Positions 18,901 through 27,205 of a stretch of 64,000 nucleotides of DNA are shown here, piece after piece. The stretch comes from JAFGDI01 sp963667715 (GTDB lineage Bacteria > Planctomycetota > Phycisphaerae > Sedimentisphaerales > SM23-30), in contig OY763926.1 in the NCBI GenBank assembly GCA_963667715.1, forward strand, positions 3,100,001 to 3,164,000, written 5' to 3'. The stretch's first letter is position 1, and each line of letters opens with the position of its first letter. The notes under the pieces were generated by a model. It worked only from the letters and a program-made list of their open reading frames with translations. It did not search any database and was not told the DNA's origin. Both the position numbers and the translations under genes were made by a program.

Positions 18901-20558
18901 ACTGGCACATCAGCCCACCAGTTCCAAGGCGAAATACCAAGGTTTTCTGATAGATCGAAAACACCAAAAGCAGTACCACGTCTGTCACTACCATAAATAA
19001 CAAGTGCATTATCAACAGAAGCAACAGGACTCTTAAGAGTTTCAAGAGCGAAAGTTTCCCAACTGCCGGAGATGTCAGAGATATTGATCTTTGACTTAGC
19101 GGCAAGAGAATCAACCACACTGCTTTTACCAAGGGTACCAATAATGATAACGTTTCCGCTGGCAGAATTGATATCATTAATAACAGCAGGCTTGACACCA
19201 CAAACATTTTCGATATCACCAGCAAGCAGATCAGCTGCTATCTGACATACCTCATGATCATTAGCATCAACATAGATAGAACAGACAGTATCACCAGCTA
19301 CAACCTGGAAACAGTTATTGTCCGGACGAGAGATAACATATCCGGCAGGTATTTTTCCAGTTTTTTTCCATTCAGTTCCAACAGAGCTGAAATCATGTAT
19401 ATTAACAATACCATTCTTATCGATATCAGCCTTGTTCTCCCCTTCCTGCAGCCAAGGTTCGGCAACCTCAGAAAGATCATCAACATCAACAACACTATCT
19501 TCGTTGAGATCAGCGTCAAGTGACTTGACTGAGCTGGCAGGTCTGGTAATAAAGGTATTTATATCACCTGGCTCAGGGAAACCATCAATATCAACTCTCC
19601 AGTAGTATTTGGTATCAGACTTGAGCAACCCAGCACCCAGAGGGTCAAAAGCAGTACGAGTCTGAGCCTGAGAGACAAGAGCTAGCTCATCTTTATCGGT
19701 ACCCATATATACATTATATGCAGGAGAATCATCGCCGTCAGGAGCGTTCCATGAAAGTACCTTATTGAATGGAATGTTCATACTTTCCGGTGACGGTGAT
19801 ACATTCTTAACTTTCATATCAAGCTGCTTATAAGCAGTATTAAGAGCATATTTAAGCTCTAGATAAGCGCCAACTTCATTTATCTCATCGCCGGTAAGCA
19901 CACGATCAAAGATCAGAACTTCAGCAATATCACCAAGAAGAAAGTTTTTCTCACCTCTGTTATAAGAGCCTAGATTGAGAGAGTTAGGCACCTGCCTGGA
20001 ACCGTTAGACCATTCGCCAACATGTCCACCATCAAAGTAAGCTTCCAGTTCAGAGGTAGCCGAAAAGACATGGACACCTGTATCAGAAGCTCTGGTAATA
20101 ACGCCAGAGTTTCCAGCACGCCATACAAAACGAGCTTCGTGGTCCATACCCATTCTCGCCCTGTTATCGCCACCATCACTCTGACCAGCAATAATATACT
20201 GTTCCATATTGGTTCTGGCATGACGGGCAACGGCAAACATGGTATAAGAATGAACATTTATCATGTCAGCAGGAATATTAAGCCAATCATTGCTGCCGTC
20301 GAAGCGAACAACAGAGCAGTTATTGAACTGGCTGTCAGAAGCAACAAATACTGGCTGATTATCAGCCTGACTCTGCTGCGCATTATTATCTGATCCTGAG
20401 ACATCATTCCATAACGCTATCTTCTGGCCATTAGTGCAACTACCCTGCAAAGAGCTTGCATCCAGATGCATAACCAGCGAATCATTAGCCTTAAAAGCCA
20501 ACAAATTCGTAGAAAACGTTAACAATAGAGTTAATATAAGACTTTTACTACTTCTCAT
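15933..20558 (-). CDS. Secreted GH115-type alpha-glucuronidase with LamG, dockerin-like and inserted domains
   Basis: About 1541 residues; of two adjacent ATGs (20561 and 20558) the second has the better spacing (5 bases) from AGGA and begins a signal peptide. Order: LamG domain (about 30-250), fibronectin-like domain (about 260-340, YYWRVDIDG), dockerin-like repeats (about 365-415, DADLNEDSVVDVDDL and ADIDKNGIVNIHDF), GH115 catalytic region (about 420-1075, with RGIFINDEDWGLQPW and LPSVPPSLVWEELTKAY), an extra concanavalin-like domain (about 1080-1255), and the GH115 C-terminal domain (from LPQFDVFTKQRHFIDIFN). GH115 enzymes remove 4-O-methyl-glucuronic acid from glucuronoxylan, or glucuronate from arabinogalactan. 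The gene lies 105 bases downstream of the FecR gene, probably in the sigma/FecR regulon. Confidence 0.9.
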   Translation of the reverse strand: MRSSKSLILTLLLTFSTNLLAFKANDSLVMHLDASSLQGSCTNGQKIALWNDVSGSDNNAQQSQADNQPVFVASDSQFNNCSVVRFDGSNDWLNIPADMINVHSYTMFAVARHARTNMEQYIIAGQSDGGDNRARMGMDHEARFVWRAGNSGVITRASDTGVHVFSATSELEAYFDGGHVGEWSNGSRQVPNSLNLGSYNRGEKNFLLGDIAEVLIFDRVLTGDEINEVGAYLELKYALNTAYKQLDMKVKNVSPSPESMNIPFNKVLSWNAPDGDDSPAYNVYMGTDKDELALVSQAQTRTAFDPLGAGLLKSDTKYYWRVDIDGFPEPGDINTFITRPASSVKSLDADLNEDSVVDVDDLSEVAEPWLQEGENKADIDKNGIVNIHDFSSVGTEWKKTGKIPAGYVISRPDNNCFQVVAGDTVCSIYVDANDHEVCQIAADLLAGDIENVCGVKPAVINDINSASGNVIIIGTLGKSSVVDSLAAKSKINISDISGSWETFALETLKSPVASVDNALVIYGSDRRGTAFGVFDLSENLGISPWNWWADVPVNYRDHVYVRSGRYKQGPPSVKYRGIFINDEDWGLQPWARNTYSPEDGYIGPKAHRKIFELLLRLKANYLWPAMHRCTKGFHGFADNKIVADQYAIVMGSSHCEQMSRDNEWEWYRYAPKDGSDKGPWDWCTNGAGLTQYWREAVEANGQYENIYTTGMRGIHDSGMPCSGATDAQKVLAMQNEIFPAQRQIIADLVNPDVTKVPQIFCPYKEVLGLYNLGLEVPDDITLVWPDDNFGYIRRLSNAQEQQRSGGSGVYYHLSYLGPPMEYLWLPSVPPSLVWEELTKAYANGADRLWVFNVGDIKPAEIGMDYSMRLAWNIDSFTCDNVDEYLEAWSWQQFGPEYKHDIADILAQYYRLSQTRKPEHMASGGLGFTMTDFGDEIERRIEQYKDITDRAANIYTNIPARCKDAYYQLVLYPVRCAYLMNQKILYARKNAVYASQGRVVADKYAAMATNAYQQIIAETDYYNNVMADGKWKDVISWTPRNMSVFRMPATSSVSPVNGPSMGVIIEGCDQEIAGGFEPSPAYSDYFTDGIAQNFQSINQARWSVRDYGSGNEYAINTSSYENLSGDRLGELSVLNDHCYDYFDLSCQVRSCDSFASNGSADLALVFGYQDPMNYYYLILCNNSANSALHHIANGIRNTIKGVDIAIPDNQFHDLAVKYNASGLTISYSGKNVVISGVFHNGQIGFGSYNDSAAFTALEVQPLDNPVTPDMLPQFDVFTKQRHFIDIFNKGNNSFVWSTNVSANWIKLSAVAGSVSDQQRIWVTLDWQNVPFGTHDETITIAGPQGEQVVNVSVFNPQSPRPADIADCFVESKGCVSIEAENYSNCNDVDGAGWREITTLGSTGDSITVQPFDMASAANVAQAVSNYPSVEYNVYLWNAGDKKVTVRAIPTHAVSSDHGLRYAVAFDDQQPVMVEFDTLEWSSQWNLNVLQGVAIPESIHNIDSVGKHKLKIWMVDPGVVIDKIIIGTPAASHTGPQETRVVK

Positions 20559-20663
20559 CATTTTCCTTTTCAAAGTTCCTATCGTATTAATTACCAAACA
20601 ACTTACACAAGAGGTATATCAAAAGACGAGATACCAATTTCACACTATAAACAGCAAATATAA

Positions 20664-22397
20664 TTATTGAGCAGAACCAGATCTTTCGACGATCGATAAC
20701 CCTGGGTCGACCAGGCAAAAGAAATCATTATCAATGCATCGATTATCCCCGCTGGTATCAGATGAACTCGGACAATCAGTAACGATCAAGGTCAGAAATT
20801 CATCATTTGGGGACAGATCCAGATCGATCATAATATCATCAAATTGCGCACTAACATCACGGTAGGCAAGCTTGAGCTGGCCATCAACGAGAATAAAGAA
20901 ATCAACAAAAGGCTTGCGTGAAGTAAGATTTCTGAGCGATTCAGACATTCTGGCAGCACTTTTGAAAGAGTTAAACTTAAATTGCGGATACTCGCTGCGA
21001 ATGGCTTTTAGGTCAAATGTGATGCCGCAATTGCTATGTAGAAGCATAATATTACTATCCAGGTTGAGCTTCCCATCCATAACCATGCTGGGGATAGTAT
21101 CGTGAGATTTACCAATATCTCCGCGAAATGCAGCGATCTCATGAGTAAATAATCCTTCCAGAGCCGGAGTTTCAAAGGCAAGTCCAGTAGAAGTTATCAC
21201 TGTTTGCTGCTGTTTTTCATACGGCACAAATACGCCATCGATAAATGGTGAGTTCGGGACAGAATTATATTTTGAATTTGATCCCCTGCCGCCACCTTTA
21301 ATCTTACTGGTATATTTTCCAGAACGCGGGTCGATACCGATAAGTTTCTGAACCTTGCCAAAACCAGAACCACCAGCCAAAATATCAGCAAGGTCAAGAT
21401 ATTGTTGGCCTCTCCAGATCATACCGGTAACCGAGTTGAACTTTCTGGCAAACGATTCATTTTCAATAGCGATATTTTCAAGTTTATCTGATTTGGCATC
21501 GAACCGAACTGCACAGCCCTGAAAAACAGTACGGCTAACCTTGTCAGAATCTTCAAGGCCAGCATAAAGCCTGACTTCCCCTTTGATAACATGTAATTCA
21601 GATGACATGGCATCATCGACTGAGACACCAAACTCAGTTCCCAGGTCGATAATCCGGCTATTAGGGGTATCAACGGTAAAACCTCGACCTCTTTCAGGAA
21701 CGCAGGAGTATAAACGACCATGGTTTATAGCCAAACCCTTTTTTTCGAGAGCAAACTCAGCAGGCCCTTCAATAACAGCCTCTACCCCATCATCATAACG
21801 CAGCTTAATAATTCCGCTATCGATCTTATACGGGCCTTGATAAGTCAGCACCCGGTCATTGATATCCAATATCTGCGACTCACTGTTCCATTTTACGTTT
21901 AGCTGGTCTGTTACAGTTGCAACAGGGACAGCGAACTTTGGTGGGAATATATTGGCATAAACCACAAAAAGCACTAGTAGAACAGCGGCAACAGTAACAA
22001 GCTTATTATAGAGCAGTATAAGGCGATTGGTCTTATGTTCGCGTGCAGCACTAACGACAGCTGCTTTTTCATTGGGAATACCGGCTTCCTGATGCTCTAT
22101 TTCAACTGCAGGAGAGTATTCTTCACATTTGACAAAATCATCCCAGAAATTCATTTCATAGGCAGAGTCATCATTAGAGAAACTGGCATTTTCCAGGTCC
22201 CCAGAACGAAGTATCCTTTCTTTGACATCCTGAGCAGTGAAGAGATCATGAACAGAACGGTGAAAAACCGCAACCTGAACAAACCGTTCAGCATTTTTGT
22301 CTGAACACTTAATCCACTCAGAGAGTTCCTGGGCCTGATCCTGAGAGATATTCCCATTGAAGTACAGGCTTAATAGTTTTTCCGGATCTGTTGCCAT
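20664..22397 (-). CDS. FecR-type transmembrane protein, partner of the ECF sigma factor
   Basis: 577 residues. A short cytoplasmic anti-sigma-like N-terminus (1-120, LSLYFNGNISQDQAQELSEW) precedes one membrane helix (about 124-146), then a periplasmic FecR domain (about 180-275) with IEGPAEFALEKKGLAINHGR and FTVDTPNSRIIDLGTEFGV, and a C-terminal extension of about 300 residues that resembles the LamG-like sensor part seen in planctomycete FecR proteins. It starts 7 bases after the ECF sigma gene, so the pair is co-transcribed. By analogy with FecI/FecR it should control that sigma factor in response to an extracellular signal, here perhaps a glycan. The start has only weak ribosome binding sequence, suggesting coupled translation. 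Confidence 0.82.
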   Translation of the reverse strand: MATDPEKLLSLYFNGNISQDQAQELSEWIKCSDKNAERFVQVAVFHRSVHDLFTAQDVKERILRSGDLENASFSNDDSAYEMNFWDDFVKCEEYSPAVEIEHQEAGIPNEKAAVVSAAREHKTNRLILLYNKLVTVAAVLLVLFVVYANIFPPKFAVPVATVTDQLNVKWNSESQILDINDRVLTYQGPYKIDSGIIKLRYDDGVEAVIEGPAEFALEKKGLAINHGRLYSCVPERGRGFTVDTPNSRIIDLGTEFGVSVDDAMSSELHVIKGEVRLYAGLEDSDKVSRTVFQGCAVRFDAKSDKLENIAIENESFARKFNSVTGMIWRGQQYLDLADILAGGSGFGKVQKLIGIDPRSGKYTSKIKGGGRGSNSKYNSVPNSPFIDGVFVPYEKQQQTVITSTGLAFETPALEGLFTHEIAAFRGDIGKSHDTIPSMVMDGKLNLDSNIMLLHSNCGITFDLKAIRSEYPQFKFNSFKSAARMSESLRNLTSRKPFVDFFILVDGQLKLAYRDVSAQFDDIMIDLDLSPNDEFLTLIVTDCPSSSDTSGDNRCIDNDFFCLVDPGLSIVERSGSAQ

Positions 22398-22404
22398 ATT
22401 TATC

Positions 22405-22935
22405 TTACTGAGAGTCAGTCATAGTCCTTTTAATACAGTTTTCAAGAGTTAGTCTTACCCGATGCAGGGTAATAAATACAGCGTTATTGGAGAGTCCAAA
22501 ATGCTGAGCAATACGATTGGTAGAGAATTCCCGATAATATCTCATTTCAAGGATCTCTTTCCATCTTCCTTTTAGCTTTCCAATACAGAATTCAAGAGCC
22601 TGCCTGGTCTCGTTAACCTTAGGCGTGCTTTTTTCATATATTTCCGTTATTTTGCCAATAGCATCATTATCCAATAATATTTTCTTATTCTTGGCATTCT
22701 GACGATAGTACTGGTAGACTTTATGACGAGCGATAGCAATAGCCCAGGCAACGAAAGATGCTTCACGGTCATAACGGTCAAAGTTTTCAGCAACAGCAAG
22801 AGCCACTGTCTGTAGAATATCCTCTGCATCCTGAAAGTTATGTACCAGTGATGATATATATGAAGAGATAACAGGTTGGGCCTGAGTCCAATAATATGTA
22901 ATCTCTTTAGCAATTGTTTTGTCGTCTGTCGTCAT
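22405..22935 (-). CDS. ECF-type RNA polymerase sigma factor
   Basis: 176 residues. Region 2 (about 30-85) contains QDAEDILQTVALAVAENFD and SFVAWAIAIARHKVYQYYR; region 4 (about 125-170) has a helix-turn-helix ending in NRIAQHFGLSNNAVFITLHR. Length and layout match planctomycete ECF sigma factors linked to FecR proteins. It leads a minus-strand group (sigma, FecR-like protein, GH115 and probably the LamG protein), and likely activates genes for polysaccharide breakdown. Start ATG at 22935 follows GGAAACG. Confidence 0.92.
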   Translation of the reverse strand: MTTDDKTIAKEITYYWTQAQPVISSYISSLVHNFQDAEDILQTVALAVAENFDRYDREASFVAWAIAIARHKVYQYYRQNAKNKKILLDNDAIGKITEIYEKSTPKVNETRQALEFCIGKLKGRWKEILEMRYYREFSTNRIAQHFGLSNNAVFITLHRVRLTLENCIKRTMTDSQ

Positions 22936-23494
22936 TAAATCGTTTCCAAAAAGCTTTCTATATATATATCACAAGTGAGCGAATTATCTTTCAGTTTTTT
23001 TACACAAAAATTTTACTAAAACAAGAAGATATGCACCTTTTAGGGCCAATAATTGCACTATAGTACACAAAACTATGATTAGCTACACTAACAAATCTTT
23101 CATAAATAATTGACAATAATGCAATAAACACGGAAAGCTTAAAATCTCGTTTAGCAGTTGAAAAAATATAAAAATAACCAAAAAAAATTCAATTTCGCCA
23201 ATATAATCCCCTACTCCTGCAATTAATAAGCTTTCCTGGTGAGCTATAGTTTATATCGATAACTATGTAACATAACTGAGCTATATTCTTATTTTAGAAT
23301 TACAGCTACATTTAAATACGGTGAAATAAGAATTTAACACAATAATATGATTGGATTGAGTGAAATTTTTCCAATTTTATCGGAATAAGATTAGAGTTTT
23401 TTTATAATCAATGATTATTTATAATGTATTTGCTAAAATGAGTTTATTCAGGACAGAATCAATAAAGCTTAAAATAATTTAATGAGGTTTACAT
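22936..23494. other. Intergenic region between divergent genes
   Basis: 559 bases, strongly AT-rich, between the ECF sigma gene (minus) and the oxidase-like gene (plus). It must contain both promoters. On the minus strand TTTTGTGTA occurs twice about 60 bases apart upstream of the sigma gene, which could be a regulator site, but this is weak. No ORF, RNA gene or strong hairpin was seen. Confidence 0.45.
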
Positions 23495-23923
23495 ATGGAT
23501 ATCTTGAAAACTGTGCTAGAGATGCTTACAGCTCCGCAACTGTCAAATCTGGCAACAATAACCCTAGATGGTAAGCCATGGACTAGATATGTGATGGTCA
23601 AAGCCGGTGATGGAGATAGAATATGTTCTGCGGTATCGTTAGATTCACGCAAGATCGAGCAGGTCGAGAATAATCCTGAAGTACACATTACATTTGGCGT
23701 GTGTAATCCTCAGAATGATTTCAATAAGCCGTATGTTCAAATACAGGCCCGTGCTACCGTGTCAACAAGCCAGAAAGACCGTGAAGAATACTGGTTTGAT
23801 ATGCTGGATATGGTATTTAAGGGGCCAGAAGACCCGAATTATGCAATTTTAGTGATGGAACCGTATTATATTGAGTATTTTATGCCTGGCGAGCATAGAC
23901 CACAGGTATGGAAGAAGGAGTAA
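23495..23923 (+). CDS. Pyridoxamine 5'-phosphate oxidase-like flavin-binding protein
   Basis: 142 residues with the split beta-barrel pattern of the pyridoxamine-phosphate oxidase/general stress protein 26 group: LATITLDGKPWTRYVMVKA, then a strand with SAVSLDSRKIEQVENNPEVHITF. These small proteins bind FMN, F420 or haem and are mostly uncharacterised. A TGAGG site lies upstream of the ATG. It is a single gene between the sigma factor and the V-ATPase operon and ends at a shared terminator. Confidence 0.8.
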   Translation: MDILKTVLEMLTAPQLSNLATITLDGKPWTRYVMVKAGDGDRICSAVSLDSRKIEQVENNPEVHITFGVCNPQNDFNKPYVQIQARATVSTSQKDREEYWFDMLDMVFKGPEDPNYAILVMEPYYIEYFMPGEHRPQVWKKE

Positions 23924-23985
23924 TACGTCCATATACTAATGGAAGGTTTCTTATTTCACTCGATACACATGTATTTAAAACAAAA

Positions 23986-24022
23986 AAGCCGGTTACATGT
24001 ATGTTTCACATATAACCGGCTT
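23986..24022. terminator. Bidirectional terminator (oxidase gene / V-ATPase operon)
   Basis: AAGCCGGTTA and TAACCGGCTT form a 10-base stem extended by ATGT/ACAT, with a 7-base loop. On the minus strand a TTTTTTG run follows, so it ends the V-ATPase operon after the K subunit gene. On the plus strand TTAAATTT follows, fitting the end of the oxidase-like gene. Confidence 0.8.
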
Positions 24023-24043
24023 AAATTTATCGTTTTGGAAAAA

Positions 24044-24526
24044 TTATCCAGCTGTGATAAGAAGGCCCTTAACGAATACGAAGCCAAGCAGACCAACAGA
24101 TTCTACCAGACCCATAGCGATAATCATAAATACAAGACCTTTACCATCACCATCGCATAGTGCACGACAAGCAGAAGCACCAACTTTGCCCTGGTACCAT
24201 GCAGAGAATAATTCGATCAAACCACCAGCAAGACCGACAGCGAAAAGAGTACCTGGGAAGATTCCTTCAGCACCCGGAACGAGAGCAGCAGTCATATCTT
24301 TCATGCCGTTAGCAAGGATAAGAGCATAGAAGGTCTGAGACAGCGGCATACCAGCCAGAATGATGTATTGAAAACTCAATGCCTTGCCGGCTTTGGCTTC
24401 CTTTGCCCAGGCCCCTGCAGCAGCCTGACCAGCAATACCAATACCAAGAGAGCTACCAATAGCAGCTAAGCCCATTGCCAAAGCAAGACCCATCTGTCCC
24501 ATTGTAAGTGGCATTGTAATATCCAT
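24044..24526 (-). CDS. atpK: V-type ATPase subunit K (c-ring proteolipid)
   Basis: 160 residues with four membrane helices from a duplicated hairpin, each half beginning with a Gly/Ala-rich helix (LAAIGSSLGIGIAGQAAAGA; FAVGLAGGLIELFSAW). The ion-carrying carboxylate is Glu142 in GLVESVGLLG; the first half has Gln64 at the matching site (PLSQTFY), so one ion site per protomer, as usual for V-type proteolipids. Ser63, Gln64 and Gln112 (YQGK) match ligand positions of Na+-binding NtpK, suggesting Na+ coupling. Last gene of the operon, 75 bases after subunit I, followed by a strong terminator. Confidence 0.92.
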   Translation of the reverse strand: MDITMPLTMGQMGLALAMGLAAIGSSLGIGIAGQAAAGAWAKEAKAGKALSFQYIILAGMPLSQTFYALILANGMKDMTAALVPGAEGIFPGTLFAVGLAGGLIELFSAWYQGKVGASACRALCDGDGKGLVFMIIAMGLVESVGLLGFVFVKGLLITAG

Positions 24527-24601
24527 GTTAAATTCTCCTTATAAATAAAAACAGTTAATAATTGAATTATCGAATTAAATTATGAAAAAACTTAATAATA
24601 A

Positions 24602-26434
24602 TTACTTTTTCTTACCAAACGGCTCATACGCATAGCCGCCCCATTGAATGCCGGCACCGCCGGAAAATTCTAACATATTTAAGCGGACGCCATGAGCGAG
24701 AACCGCAATAATAGCAAGTATGATATTCAGGATATGGCCGAAGACAATAACGATACAGCCAAAAATAACACCGAAGATGCCGGAGCTGAACATTTCAGTC
24801 CCCATCTGGTTGAAAGCGACGGCAAGATAATAACTTGCCAGTCCAACCGCCATGAGACGAATATAACTCATGGTATCACCAAAAGCACCAATAGTAGGCA
24901 AGAGCGATGAGGCAAAGCCAATAAGCACTCTGACAACTGGATTCTTGGCAGGATGAGTGAAGATAACCACCATGGCCAGGCCGATGACCAGAAGAGTCCC
25001 TACAACCGACATAGGCAACAGTAGAGCGTCCGGATAGAACAGGCTCCAGATAAGGCCAAGCATGGCAACGAGAACTACACACCAGCCACCTTCAGAGATG
25101 GCCCGTTTGTCAGGCCAGATGAAAATCGCCTGGCATAAATGGGCAAGTATAAGGTGAGCACAGCCCACAAAGAAGCAGAACTTAGTAAGCAAAGCGACAC
25201 CTGCCTCAGAATCTGCGCGCCAGAAAATAGCAGGCAGAGCCATAATTTTACCAAACCCCATAGGGTTGCCGGCGTCATCGAGTCCGAAACTGCCTGGCGA
25301 GACGCCGAAGAAGTTTCCACTGATGATTCCCCAGATAAAGGTACCGATACCGATAACCTTGATAAGGTCAGCCATGTCTTTTCCAGCGGCATCAACCAGC
25401 TTCTGGCGCATACCAAAGGCAAGAGCCATGAAGATAAGACCGTAACCGCCGTCGCCAATAATCATTGCAGCGAAAAACGGGAACGCAACCATAAAGAACT
25501 TGGAGAGTTCAGGTTCATTATAACCAGGCAGAGTACCAAGCACATTGAACAATCCCTTAATAGGCTTGGTCCATTCCGGATATTTGATTTCAGTAGGCGG
25601 GATCTCGGTATCAGCGGGTTCAACCGTTCTCATAGCACAGTGTAGTCCTGCCTTATCTAGTTCAGCAGCAAGATTTAGAGCATTATCAGCCGGCATCCAT
25701 CCCTGAATAGCAAAGAAATCAGAGTCATTATGAGCGCCGTTACCGGCAACAGAATAAGCTCTTTGACTTTCCAGTTCAATAAGGTAATCTTTAACAGAAT
25801 CAAGGCTTGAAGCGTATTCGGCAATGCTGGCACGAGCTGCGTCCTTTGACTCTGTAAATTTTTTGATCTCAGCTTTGAGTGCCGGATTATCAATTTCAGG
25901 GAGATTCAGCGGTTCGGCAGGAGAAGCCTCGGGCAGAACCACAGCTTTGTCACTAACAACAGCGATAATCTTTTTACCGGCTTTGTCACTGGTAAGTTCG
26001 GTAACAAAGTCAGCTTTAATATCAAGCTTATCATTGTCAGAGACAAGGAAAAAGGAAAGCACATGACCAGCCTGGGCAAGAGCCTCAAGGTCGGCGAGGG
26101 ATGTATCCCCCCATGCTTTTTGATTTTCGAGCTGACGCGAGAGAGAAGCGATCTTACTGTCACAGTCATCGATCACTTTGAGAGCCGAAGCAACCTCACC
26201 GACAACTTCAGCCGAATCGGATTGGCTTGCAGCAGCAACGGTCGGCAATTCAGCGAGAGCGGCAATAGTCTTCGAAGCATCATCACACTTTTGGGCAAGC
26301 TGTTCGTCGGCTAAAGCAGCCGCCGGTTCAACCGGCACAACATGCAGCACGCCACGGTTATGAAGCTCATCAAGCAGCTTTTGCTTATCTGCAGCAGTAA
26401 CAACCACCTGTATTTTAGACATATTTACAATCAT
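24602..26434 (-). CDS. atpI: V-type ATPase subunit I (a-type stator)
   Basis: 610 residues. The N-terminal cytoplasmic half (about 1-310) has coiled-coil stretches and starts SKIQVVVTAADKQKLLDELH, typical of this subunit; the C-terminal half has seven to eight membrane helices that hold the ion half-channels beside the K ring (FPFFAAMIIGDGGYGLIFM; DTMSYIRLMAVGLASYYLA). CGGAG lies 6 bases before the ATG. The conserved arginine is expected in the SYIRLMA helix. Confidence 0.93.
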   Translation of the reverse strand: MIVNMSKIQVVVTAADKQKLLDELHNRGVLHVVPVEPAAALADEQLAQKCDDASKTIAALAELPTVAAASQSDSAEVVGEVASALKVIDDCDSKIASLSRQLENQKAWGDTSLADLEALAQAGHVLSFFLVSDNDKLDIKADFVTELTSDKAGKKIIAVVSDKAVVLPEASPAEPLNLPEIDNPALKAEIKKFTESKDAARASIAEYASSLDSVKDYLIELESQRAYSVAGNGAHNDSDFFAIQGWMPADNALNLAAELDKAGLHCAMRTVEPADTEIPPTEIKYPEWTKPIKGLFNVLGTLPGYNEPELSKFFMVAFPFFAAMIIGDGGYGLIFMALAFGMRQKLVDAAGKDMADLIKVIGIGTFIWGIISGNFFGVSPGSFGLDDAGNPMGFGKIMALPAIFWRADSEAGVALLTKFCFFVGCAHLILAHLCQAIFIWPDKRAISEGGWCVVLVAMLGLIWSLFYPDALLLPMSVVGTLLVIGLAMVVIFTHPAKNPVVRVLIGFASSLLPTIGAFGDTMSYIRLMAVGLASYYLAVAFNQMGTEMFSSGIFGVIFGCIVIVFGHILNIILAIIAVLAHGVRLNMLEFSGGAGIQWGGYAYEPFGKKK

Positions 26435-26496
26435 ATTTTTCTCCGACTTTTGATAGTCAAAGTTTTACATTTATTTTAACGATCGTTGAATAGTAA

Positions 26497-27126
26497 TTAT
26501 TCAGACGGACCGTTGTCTACTTCTTTTTCGACCAGTTTGCTCTTGGCAATCTTGGCACGCCCAACGGCGGCAGCCATTTCATCAGAGAGCTGGATCTTGA
26601 TCTTCCTGATGTTTTCTTTTGCTTCAGGGATCTTGACCTTTTCAAACAGGTTTACGCGTTGAATGATCTTGCTTAACTCTTTCTGTAAGAGATCAAACTG
26701 TCTTTGCAATATTTCCATCCTGGCATTACAGCGGTTAACTTCGCGCAGGTCCTCGATAGTGTCATCGACCCAGGCGGGAGTAGCAAATAAGCTGTAGCTG
26801 GCATCTTCAAAGACAACATCTTCATAGACCGGTACGTTCACACCAGCGATATTGCTGTCATGCGTAAGGATCTCTTTACATTCGGCAAGATCTTTAACGT
26901 TCACACCAGCGGTATCCTTTAGGATAGTACCATACTGTTCAAAGACAGCGATAGCAGCCATTTTGGCCTCTTCCGCCTCATCTCTCTTTTTGGAAATGGT
27001 GCGGATGGTCATCTGGAGCATCTGCTGTTTGAGCTTTAGCATGGGTAAATAACGCTGAAAACGTTTCAGGTCATCACGCTGGCGTTTAAGCTCAGGTCTG
27101 GTAAATTTTATTTTTTTCTTAGCCAT
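26497..27126 (-). CDS. atpD: V-type ATPase subunit D (central shaft)
   Basis: 209 residues from the ATG at 27126 (MAKKKIKFTRPELKRQRDDL); the longer frame adds 19 residues unlike the family. Long alpha-helical coiled-coil sequence at both ends, as in the rotor shaft that turns inside the A3B3 head. It follows the B subunit gene by 79 bases. Confidence 0.88.
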   Translation of the reverse strand: MAKKKIKFTRPELKRQRDDLKRFQRYLPMLKLKQQMLQMTIRTISKKRDEAEEAKMAAIAVFEQYGTILKDTAGVNVKDLAECKEILTHDSNIAGVNVPVYEDVVFEDASYSLFATPAWVDDTIEDLREVNRCNARMEILQRQFDLLQKELSKIIQRVNLFEKVKIPEAKENIRKIKIQLSDEMAAAVGRAKIAKSKLVEKEVDNGPSE

Positions 27127-27205
27127 AATATTTCTTAAGTAAATAAGTAACAAGAAATAAGAAATAAGTTCCGGTTCGGCCACAGGCCGAAACTATTCAA
27201 ACTCA

